A DNA stretch of 11,917 nt from Candidatus Bathycorpusculum sp. (GTDB taxonomy: Archaea > Thermoproteota > Bathyarchaeia > Bathyarchaeales > Bathycorpusculaceae): the NCBI GenBank assembly GCA_009779045.1, contig WREZ01000021.1, positions 1-11,917 of the forward strand, read 5' to 3'. A program made the position numbers and the translations under genes. A model generated the notes under the pieces. It saw nothing but the letters and a program-made list of their open reading frames with translations. It did no database searches and was not told where the DNA came from. This document shows, one piece after another, positions 6,333 to 11,917 of this stretch (its first letter is position 1; the number at the start of each line of letters is the position of its first letter).

Positions 6333-7520
6333 TTAACCCGATCTAGTGTGAATTTCCACTATATCCCCATCATCTAAGACAAAACTTAACCCAACTTTCT
6401 TTGGACTAAAAGGCAAACGTTTAGCCCAGACCATTGCAAATAAAAAGTTACTAATAAACTCTTTATGAATACTTTTCGCTAAATCACCTATGGTAGTCCC
6501 ACTCCTAAGTGCAAAAGGCCTACCAGTATCCATTTTTGAACCCGGCTCTTTAGTATATATACGTATAATACCTAAACTTTGAATTAAAGCCTTACCTAAC
6601 TCTTCCACACCCAACTTTTTCTCACACGACATAGGCACAATTAAAATTCTATTATTAACATGTTTTTTAAGCATCTGCAAATTTGCTAACGTCCCCGGCA
6701 AATCCGCTTTATTAGCCACAATCACCGCCGGCTTATACGTAGTAGTTTCAAAAATAGCATCCTCAACATCATCCAAAGACACCTCACCACTAATCCTTAC
6801 AATAGCATCATGAATTTTATAACCCCTCAACAATTGCTCCACCTCCCTTAAAGTACAATCAATCAATTTACCAACCAAAATAACCCGCAACGCCGTACCC
6901 GCATGCCGCCTCTCCACTTCCACACGACCATTAGGCTTCTTTACCAAAACCCTACTCTTCTCCAACTCAGAAATCACCAACTCAACCTGCCCCACAGGAT
7001 TATCTGCTAAATCAACCATCAAAATCACCCCATCAGCATTCCTAGCAACCCCCAAAGTCACCGGACCCCAAGCCCGACCATCACCACTGCCCTCCATAAC
7101 CGCTGGAGTTTCAACTAGTTGAAATTGAACATCCCCAAAATCCATAATACCTGGAACCGGCTGAGTCGTAGTATACTTTGTAGGCGAAACAACAACATTA
7201 GCCTTAGTAACCAACTGCAACAAACAACTCCTACCCACATTAGTAAGCCCCAAAATAGCCACCTGCGCCGACCCCTCCTTCTCAACAAATAACTTTGGAC
7301 CACCACTACTCTTACCCGTACCCTTACGCTTCTTATCCTCAAGATCCTCACGAATAATTGCAATCTTTCTTTTAATCTCTCCACGAAGCTTCAACGTACC
7401 CTTATGCTGCGGAACGTACTTTAGAAACTCTATCATTTTCTCCATTTTATCTCTTGGAGTATGGGCGGCTTCAACTTCTTCCCATTTATCAAGCGCCTCA
7501 GGTGGAAGATTTGTCGGCAT
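6333..7520 (-). CDS. Obg/DRG-like GTPase with C-terminal TGS domain, altered P-loop
   Basis: A translation-associated GTPase of the archaeal DRG/Obg-like group. Numbering is from the longest frame (Met at 7544). A helical N-terminal segment (about 10-85) precedes the G domain. The G1 loop is GLTNVGRS (99-106), with Arg105 where the family normally has Lys. The G3 position reads VETPA (144-148) instead of D-T-P-G. NKAD (278-281) is an intact G4 that specifies guanine. A TGS domain covers about 326-403, ending in LDDGDIVEIHTRSG. I chose Met9 (7520) because MPTNLPPEALDKW matches the usual start of such proteins as I remember it, and because a TATA-like string (7531-7540) would otherwise lie in the coding region. 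Met1 at 7544 remains possible. It converges on uS7 and diverges from asnS. DRG-type proteins bind ribosomes with a partner protein. Whether this one hydrolyses GTP normally is open. Its sense strand is G/T-rich throughout, unlike its neighbours' 3' ends. Confidence 0.85.
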   Translation of the reverse strand: MPTNLPPEALDKWEEVEAAHTPRDKMEKMIEFLKYVPQHKGTLKLRGEIKRKIAIIREDLEDKKRKGTGKSSGGPKLFVEKEGSAQVAILGLTNVGRSCLLQLVTKANVVVSPTKYTTTQPVPGIMDFGDVQFQLVETPAVMEGSGDGRAWGPVTLGVARNADGVILMVDLADNPVGQVELVISELEKSRVLVKKPNGRVEVERRHAGTALRVILVGKLIDCTLREVEQLLRGYKIHDAIVRISGEVSLDDVEDAIFETTTYKPAVIVANKADLPGTLANLQMLKKHVNNRILIVPMSCEKKLGVEELGKALIQSLGIIRIYTKEPGSKMDTGRPFALRSGTTIGDLAKSIHKEFISNFLFAMVWAKRLPFSPKKVGLSFVLDDGDIVEIHTRSG

Positions 7521-7599
7521 GTAAACTTCAGCAAAATATACCACAAGTCAACTTTAAGTCTATTTCGAATTCTATACCTGCTTTTCTATTTGTTCTACG

Positions 7600-7760
7600 T
7601 CTTTCTATGTGTTTATGATGTACACTTAGCGACATAGCTACATCTGTAAGCGGGGGCGAGCTAAACGATTTTTTAGTTTACCAATTTAACTAAAAAGCGG
7701 TTCATAAATATCAACATGATAAATACTCAACGCTTTTGGCGTCAGGTTTTTGTGTTTATT
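7600..7760. other. Gene-free divergent intergenic region with inverted repeats
   Basis: I see no protein gene between 7545 and 7889. Several short dyads are packed together: TAGC/GCTA near 7627-7640, TTTTTAGTT (7670-7678) with AACTAAAAA (7688-7696), and a small ACGC/GCGT hairpin near 7730-7743 followed by a T-run (7747-7751). A G/C-rich island (7650-7661) stands out in A/T-rich DNA. A small structured RNA is possible, but no family motif is clear. It could also be paired operators for the divergent GTPase and asnS genes. Confidence 0.3.
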
Positions 7761-7802
7761 TAAAAGAAAAAACTGTTAAGTGTTGTTTGTGTTTTTCTTG
7801 AA

Positions 7803-7815
7803 TATATCTATATAT
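7803..7815 (+). promoter_or_regulatory. TATA-box-like element of asnS
   Basis: TATATCTATATAT at 7803-7815 is a plausible TATA element. It predicts initiation near 7838 and a leader of about 55 bases. G/T-rich sequence flanks it on both sides. Confidence 0.45.
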
Positions 7816-7892
7816 GTGTTTGTTTGGTTGATTGTTTTATTGTGTGACAATAGGCATTTAGGTTACCTGTTGTTCTATTAAAAGAATGGTTG

Positions 7893-9185
7893 ATGCTTAC
7901 AATGACTTTAAAGAAAATAAGTGACGTCTTAGATGGGTGTTGTTTAGATCAAAAGGTTCAGGTTAGGGGTTGGGTTTATCGTAAACGTGAGGGTAAAGAG
8001 TTAATTTTTCTTGTTTTACGTGATTCTACAGGTGTTATTCAATGTACTGTAAAGAAGGCGTGTCTTGCTTGGGGTGAGGCTCAAAAATTAACTATAGAAT
8101 CTAGTTTATCTCTTGAGGGGGTTGTACATGAGGATAAGCGTGCTCCTGGTGGTTATGAAATTAGTGTAGAGGATCTTAATATTATTGGGTTAGCAGAAGT
8201 TTTTCCTATAGGGAAAGATAAAAGTGAAGAATTTATTCGTGATATGCGGCATCTTTGGTTGCGTAGTCGTAAAATGAATTTAGTTATGAAAGTTCGTAAT
8301 CAGGTTTTTGAGTCTGCCCGAGAATATTTTAACAGCCAAAAATACACGGAGGTTTCTCCACCTATGTTTATTTCTGCTGCTGTAGAGGGTGGTTCAACAC
8401 TTTTTGGCTTAAAATATTTTGACCAACAACTCTATTTAACCCAAAGTAGCCAGCTTTATCTTGAAATTCTCATGTATTCTCTAGAAAAAGTTTACTGCAT
8501 TGCCCCCTCATTTAGAGCTGAAAAAAGCAGAACCATTCGTCATTTAACTGAATATTGGCACATGGAGGGTGAGTGGCCCTTTGCTGACATGAATGAGCTT
8601 ATGGCTTTTGAAGAAGGGTTAATGACTCATATATGTCAAAGCGTTAGTGAGAAATGTGAAAAAGAATTCGCTGAACTAGGCGCTGATATAAATAAGCTAA
8701 AGACAGTTAAAGCTCCTTTTCCAAGAATTACTTATAAAGAGGCTATTGAACGCTTAAAACCAAAAAACCCCGCGTTAGACTGGGGTGCAGACTTAGGATA
8801 TGAAGACGAAAAAGTATTAGCAGAAGAATTTGGCCAACCCTTCTTTGTGTATGATTACCCCACAGAAATCAAAGCTTTCTACTGCAAAACCTATCCAGAC
8901 CATCCTGAAATAGCTATGAGTGTAGACATGATGGTTCCAAGAATCGGAGAAATCAGCACCGGCGGTGCAAGAGAAGACAACAAAGACACTCTAACACAAC
9001 GAATGAAAGCCCAAGGCCTAAACCCCGAAGACTACGAATGGTACATAGACCTAAGACGCTACGGAACAGTCCCACACGCCGGCTTTGGCATGGGCGTAGA
9101 ACGACTCATCGTCTGGCTGCTAGACCTAGACAACATAATAGACGCCATACCATTCCCAAGAACCACAAGACGATTCTACCCCTAA
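7893..9185 (+). CDS. asnS: Asparaginyl-tRNA synthetase (class IIb)
   Basis: It charges tRNA-Asn with asparagine in the cytoplasm. Numbering is from the TTG at 7890. An N-terminal OB-fold anticodon-binding domain (about 22-105) carries VQVRGWVYRKREGKELIFLVLRD. The class II catalytic domain shows motif 1 around YTEVSPPMF (152-160), motif 2 FRAEKSRTIRHLTEYWHME (208-226) and motif 3 GFGMGVERL (398-406). RHLTEYWHME, the YPTEIKAFY segment (323-331) and DLRRYGTVPHAGFG favour AsnRS over archaeal AspRS, whose motif 2 typically continues with RHLTEVTSID. The length, about 430, is normal for the family. Starts at ATG 7893, ATG 7902 or TTG 7890 are all possible and none has a clear Shine-Dalgarno. I use ATG 7893. 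Wobble usage changes along the gene: 44 of the first 60 codons end in G/T, against only 6 of the last 60. Confidence 0.9.
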   Translation: MLTMTLKKISDVLDGCCLDQKVQVRGWVYRKREGKELIFLVLRDSTGVIQCTVKKACLAWGEAQKLTIESSLSLEGVVHEDKRAPGGYEISVEDLNIIGLAEVFPIGKDKSEEFIRDMRHLWLRSRKMNLVMKVRNQVFESAREYFNSQKYTEVSPPMFISAAVEGGSTLFGLKYFDQQLYLTQSSQLYLEILMYSLEKVYCIAPSFRAEKSRTIRHLTEYWHMEGEWPFADMNELMAFEEGLMTHICQSVSEKCEKEFAELGADINKLKTVKAPFPRITYKEAIERLKPKNPALDWGADLGYEDEKVLAEEFGQPFFVYDYPTEIKAFYCKTYPDHPEIAMSVDMMVPRIGEISTGGAREDNKDTLTQRMKAQGLNPEDYEWYIDLRRYGTVPHAGFGMGVERLIVWLLDLDNIIDAIPFPRTTRRFYP

Positions 9186-9198
9186 CACCCCTCTTGCT

Positions 9199-9215
9199 AT
9201 TTTTGTTATAAAAAT
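9199..9215. terminator. Weak hairpin between convergent asnS and rnhA
   Basis: ATTTTT (9199-9204) and AAAAAT (9210-9215) form a 6-bp A/T stem in the 57-base gap between the two convergent genes. It could act in both directions. The plus-strand composition switches from A/C-rich to G/T-rich just here. Confidence 0.35.
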
Positions 9216-9242
9216 TTGTAAATATACCTGTAAAGTTTGTTG

Positions 9243-9659
9243 TCAAGTTCTTTGTTGTTGGTCTAAGGTTTTGTTTACTAGAGTGTCGGCTTTTTGTATA
9301 AAGTTGTTGCTTCTGGCGACATTGTAGAATTCTGCTTTTTTGAATTGTACTCGTATAGCGTGTGCTTTAAGGTATAATTTGCGTAGTTCCAAATTTTTTA
9401 CGCTGTATTCTCCTTTCATTTGTCGACCTACAAGTTCACTATCTAAGTAGCAGATTACTTCTTCTGCGCCACTGTTTAAGGCATATTCTAAACCCATGGT
9501 TAAGGCTTCATACTCTGCCTGATTGTTAGTACGTATGCCTAAGAATCGTGAATCTGTTTTTATAATTTCAGTGTTTTCCATTGCTAAAAAAGCTGCTGCG
9601 GATGGTCCAGGATTCCCTCTTGCGCCGCCATCTGAATAAATTACTAATCGCTTAACCAT
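9243..9659 (-). CDS. rnhA: Ribonuclease HI, archaeal type
   Basis: It cuts RNA in RNA-DNA hybrids such as primers and R-loops. The 138-residue protein is one RNase H fold. The acidic active site is visible: Asp10 in YSDGGARGNPGP, Glu49 in TNNQAEYEAL, Asp73 in YLDSELV and Asp125 in KADTLVN. The loop before the last Asp reads NVARSNN, where relatives I remember have His-Val-Pro-Arg, so the helper His may be Asn113. I could not align this formally. The ATG at 9659 has only a weak Shine-Dalgarno. It converges with asnS and is divergent from the acetaldehyde dehydrogenase gene. The last 19 codons before the stop (from Phe120) have 16 ending in A/C on the sense strand, so it too ends in the A/C phase. 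Confidence 0.88.
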   Translation of the reverse strand: MVKRLVIYSDGGARGNPGPSAAAFLAMENTEIIKTDSRFLGIRTNNQAEYEALTMGLEYALNSGAEEVICYLDSELVGRQMKGEYSVKNLELRKLYLKAHAIRVQFKKAEFYNVARSNNFIQKADTLVNKTLDQQQRT

Positions 9660-9681
9660 ATTACTCTACAAACCTTCAATG

Positions 9682-9700
9682 AGCTTTATCATTTAAAGCT
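9682..9700. repeat. Dyad AGCTTTA-N5-TAAAGCT in the divergent promoter region
   Basis: AGCTTTA (9682-9688) and TAAAGCT (9694-9700) form a perfect 7-bp dyad with a 5-base spacer. It lies 22-41 bases upstream of the RNase HI start on the minus strand and about 135 bases upstream of the acetaldehyde dehydrogenase gene. It could be an operator or overlap the minus-strand TATA element (TTTAAA). Function is unproven. Confidence 0.4.
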
Positions 9701-9807
9701 TATCTGCTAAAAACGTTATGAAAAGGCTGTGTAATGAAGAAAATGTCTAATGTAGAGGTGTATCTTTTTATCACACAAAAATTACTTGTTTAGTAAATCT
9801 CTGTTAC

Positions 9808-9822
9808 ATAGTATACTGTATT
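9808..9822 (+). promoter_or_regulatory. TATA-like element upstream of the acetaldehyde dehydrogenase
   Basis: The run ATAGTATACTGTATT includes AGTATACT, a plausible weak TATA element inside an imperfect dyad (TACA...TGTA). Initiation about 26 bases downstream would be near 9840, implying a leaderless or very short-leader message. Confidence 0.35.
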
Positions 9823-9832
9823 TGCAGAGAGT

Positions 9833-11359
9833 TTGACTTATTTGTGGAGCGTGTTTGAACTGACAAAAATTGCTAAAGAAGCTGTAGTGTTGGGGAAGGG
9901 TGGGATTTGTGGTGTTGTGTCTAATGTTGAGAAGGGTGATGTGGGGTGTGTGTCAGATGTTGAGGCTAAATTGTTAGATGCAAAGGTTGCGCGTGTTAGG
10001 GCGGCGCAGGAGGTTTTTGCGTGTTTTTCTCAGAAGGCTGTGGATAAGATTTTTTCTGCGGCTGCAAAGGCTGCGTCTGAGCAGAGTCTTTTTCTTGCAG
10101 AGTTAGCAGTTAAGGAGACAGGTATGGGTGTGGTTGAGGATAAGTTTGTTAAGAATCTTTTTGCGTCGGAGGAGATTTATAGGTGTTATAGACGTGCTAA
10201 GACTTGTGGGGTTGTGCGGGAGGATAAGTATGGTAATGCAGAATTTGCGGCTCCTATAGGTGTTATTGCAGCTATAATTCCAACGACTAATCCAACTTCT
10301 ACGGCAGTGTTTAAGGCGTTGCTTGCACTTAAGACGCGTAATGGTATGATTTTTAGTCCTCATCCACGTGCTAGGGAGTGTACTATTGCGGCAGTTAGAA
10401 CTGTTCTTGAGGCTGCGGTTAAGGCTGGAGCACCTGAGGGAATTTTTGATTGGTTAGATGCACCCAGTCTGCCTCTTATTAATGCTCTTATGGAACGTGC
10501 AAGTGTTACTCTTGCGACTGGTGGTCCGGGGATGGTAAAAGCTGCGTATTCTAGTGGTAAACCTGCTATTGGTGTGGGTTCAGGAAATACACCTGCTGTT
10601 ATTGATGATACTGCTGATATTGCTTTAGCTGTTAGGTCAATTATTGAGTCTAAAATTTTTGATAATGGTATGATTTGTGCCTCTGAACAGGCAGCTATCG
10701 TTTTAGACAGTATTTATGATAAAGTGAAAGCTGAGTTTATCGAAAGTGATTGTCATTTTCTAACCTCTGATGAAATGATTTTAGTTAAGGAAAAACTTGT
10801 TGTAAATGGAGCGTTAAACCCTGTTATAGTTGGCCAGTCAGCTGAAACCATCGCAAAAATGGCCGGTGTAACTGCTGTTAATGAGTGTACAAAAATTCTT
10901 ATAGCCGAAGTGGTCAGCACAGATTTTTCTGTGGAGCCTTTTGCGTGTGAAAAGCTCTCCCCTGTGCTTGCTATGTATAGAGTAAAAACTTTTGAAGAAG
11001 CTCTTGATAAAGCCTCAAAGTTAATTGAAGCCGGCGGTTTAGGCCATACTTCTTCAATATACACAACTGATGCATCAAAAATAAAAGAGTTTGCCGATAG
11101 AATGAAAACCTGCAGAGTTTTAGTAAACACCCCCGCATCTCAAGGCGCCATAGGCGGCATTTACAATAAACTTACCGCGTCCTTAACACTTGGATGCGGC
11201 TTCTTTGGCGGTAATTCCGTAGCTGGAAACATAGGACCAAAACATTTGCTAAATATAAAACAACTTTCCCTACCTGACATAACGGTAAGCCAAAAACGAA
11301 ATAATCCCAAACCCCTAAGAAAAAGAAATATGGATACAAAGACACCAGACGAAAAGTAA
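9833..11359 (+). CDS. CoA-acylating acetaldehyde dehydrogenase, AdhE N-domain type, stand-alone
   Basis: It interconverts acetyl-CoA and acetaldehyde with NAD(H) and CoA (EC 1.2.1.10 type). It aligns by eye with the N-terminal half of bifunctional AdhE: ESGMG-like KETGMGVVEDKFVKN (94-108), IPTTNPTSTAVFKALLALKTRN (149-170), ATGGPGMVKAAYSSGKPAIGVG (228-249), and the catalytic Cys282 in DNGMICASEQ. NTPASQGAIGG (432-442) and GCGFFGGNS close the fold. A basic tail (about 475-508) is followed by a stop, and no iron alcohol dehydrogenase domain follows, so ethanol formation would need another enzyme. The start is uncertain: TTG 9833 and GTG 9851 are in frame, both with poorly spaced Shine-Dalgarno-like bases, and the TATA spacing favours GTG 9851. 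It is followed by a class II aldolase gene. Wobble usage falls from 55 of 60 G/T-ending codons (19-78) to 19 of 60 at the 3' end. Confidence 0.88.
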   Translation: MTYLWSVFELTKIAKEAVVLGKGGICGVVSNVEKGDVGCVSDVEAKLLDAKVARVRAAQEVFACFSQKAVDKIFSAAAKAASEQSLFLAELAVKETGMGVVEDKFVKNLFASEEIYRCYRRAKTCGVVREDKYGNAEFAAPIGVIAAIIPTTNPTSTAVFKALLALKTRNGMIFSPHPRARECTIAAVRTVLEAAVKAGAPEGIFDWLDAPSLPLINALMERASVTLATGGPGMVKAAYSSGKPAIGVGSGNTPAVIDDTADIALAVRSIIESKIFDNGMICASEQAAIVLDSIYDKVKAEFIESDCHFLTSDEMILVKEKLVVNGALNPVIVGQSAETIAKMAGVTAVNECTKILIAEVVSTDFSVEPFACEKLSPVLAMYRVKTFEEALDKASKLIEAGGLGHTSSIYTTDASKIKEFADRMKTCRVLVNTPASQGAIGGIYNKLTASLTLGCGFFGGNSVAGNIGPKHLLNIKQLSLPDITVSQKRNNPKPLRKRNMDTKTPDEK

Positions 11360-11363
11360 TTGT

Positions 11364-11387
11364 AAAAAAGGGCTATACACCTTTTTT
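11364..11387 (+). terminator. Hairpin terminator after the acetaldehyde dehydrogenase
   Basis: AAAAAAGG (11364-11371) pairs perfectly with CCTTTTTT (11380-11387) around an 8-base loop, five bases after the stop codon. It probably ends the transcript, so the aldolase gene downstream likely has its own promoter. Confidence 0.55.
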
Positions 11388-11388
11388 G

Positions 11389-11398
11389 TTTATATTTT
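11389..11398 (+). promoter_or_regulatory. TATA-like element upstream of the class II aldolase
   Basis: TTTATATTTT at 11389-11398 is a plausible TATA element directly after the terminator. It predicts initiation near 11420 and a leader of about 65 bases made largely of G and T. GGAG at 11472-11475 is a Shine-Dalgarno 11 bases before the GTG start. Confidence 0.4.
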
Positions 11399-11486
11399 GG
11401 TTTATGTTTTTTTGAGATAAGGATTATATGACTGTTTTTTGTATTATGGGTTTATTGTTAGTTGTAAATTTGGAGTATGGATTTGA

Positions 11487-11917
11487 GTGCTTGTTACAAA
11501 TAAAGAGTTAATGGTTGCTGCCAGAGCGGGTGGTTATGCTATTGGCGCATTTAATGTTCAGAATCTTGAGAGTGTGAAGGCTATTGTTGAGGCGGCTGTG
11601 GAGGAGTGTTCTCCTGCTATTCTTCAGATTACTCCCAGTGTTGTAAAATATGCTGGTATGGGTTATATTACTAGTCTTGTTAAGACTGCAGGGGCTGAGG
11701 TGTCGGTGCCTTTGGCTATGCATCTTGATCATGGTGAGGATTATGAAACTGCCATTAAATGTGTTGACGCCGGTTTTACCTCTGTAATGATTGACGGCTC
11801 ATTTCTTAGCTTTGAAGAAAACATTGCGGTAACTAAGCGTGTTGTGGACTATGCGCACGCTAAAGGGGTTTCTGTTGAGGCTGAATTAGGTAAACTTGCC
11901 GGTGTAGAAGAACGCAG
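11487..11917 (+). CDS. Class II fructose-bisphosphate-type aldolase, 5' part
   Basis: A zinc-dependent aldolase that cleaves or forms fructose-1,6-bisphosphate, or a related ketose bisphosphate, in the cytoplasm. The window holds the first 143 codons and the gene runs off the right edge. The frame opens at GTG 11487, directly after an in-frame TGA (11484-11486), so this is the earliest possible start. The product begins LVTNKELMVAARAGGYAIGA, which matches the family N-terminus; an ATG at 11511 would cut into it. Visible motifs are AFNVQNLESVKAIVEAA (21-37) and HLDHG (79-83), holding catalytic Asp81 and zinc ligand His82. SVMIDGS and SVEAELGKLAGVEER follow. Substrate could be fructose, tagatose or another sugar phosphate, and the specificity region is mostly missing. 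Archaea usually use class I or bifunctional FBP aldolases, so a class II enzyme suggests transfer from bacteria. Confidence 0.88.
   Translation, partial: MLVTNKELMVAARAGGYAIGAFNVQNLESVKAIVEAAVEECSPAILQITPSVVKYAGMGYITSLVKTAGAEVSVPLAMHLDHGEDYETAIKCVDAGFTSVMIDGSFLSFEENIAVTKRVVDYAHAKGVSVEAELGKLAGVEER

Noticed and set aside
7615..7725. C/D-box RNA suggested by ATGATGT and ATGATAA
   Set aside because: Neither matches the C box fully and no correctly placed D box (CTGA) follows.
9833..11359. Truncated or frameshifted bifunctional AdhE
   Set aside because: The aldehyde dehydrogenase domain is complete, a terminator follows the stop directly, and no alcohol dehydrogenase sequence is found downstream.

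Overview
The window reads as low-GC archaeal chromosome. The evidence is the archaeal-type ribosomal proteins uS12 (146 aa) and uS7 (197 aa), an archaeal Obg/DRG-like GTPase with a TGS domain, an archaeal-type RNase HI, TATA-like promoter boxes instead of bacterial -35/-10 elements, and two secreted proteins each held by one C-terminal helix followed by a short basic tail. Large PQQ-propeller/Ig surface proteins like the one here are common in Bathyarchaeia. A Bathyarchaeia-like, possibly gut-associated, lineage is my best guess, but it is inference and not proven by the window.

Layout: (1) 1-2220: a G/T-rich leader, then a repetitive beta-helix, adhesin-like surface protein, a hairpin terminator and an intergenic poly-G tract. 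(2) 2221-4824: a PQQ-type beta-propeller surface protein. (3) 4825-6231: a second G/T-rich leader, a clear TATA box and the uS12-uS7 operon. (4) 6333-7520, minus strand: a TGS-domain GTPase with an altered P-loop, convergent with uS7. (5) 7521-7892: a divergent intergenic region with several inverted repeats. (6) 7893-9185: asparaginyl-tRNA synthetase, convergent with (7) RNase HI at 9243-9659 on the minus strand. (8) 9833-11359: a stand-alone CoA-acylating acetaldehyde dehydrogenase resembling the N-terminal half of AdhE. (9) 11487 to the window end: the first 143 codons of a class II fructose-bisphosphate-type aldolase with a GTG start.

The genes fall into three groups. The first is cell-surface proteins (1-4824). 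The second is translation and housekeeping (uS12, uS7, GTPase, AsnRS, RNase HI). The third is a carbon-metabolism pair (acetaldehyde dehydrogenase and class II aldolase) that looks bacterial in type and may have been acquired by transfer.

The most striking feature is compositional. In several genes the third codon position runs from almost only G/T at the 5' end to almost only A/C at the 3' end. In uS7, 110 of the last 112 codons end in A or C, and the last 82 do so without exception. G/T-dominated tracts lie just upstream of several promoters. The pattern resets between transcription units, and the GTPase gene is a clear exception. I know of no standard explanation for it.

I saw no tRNA, rRNA, CRISPR array, insertion sequence or integrase.
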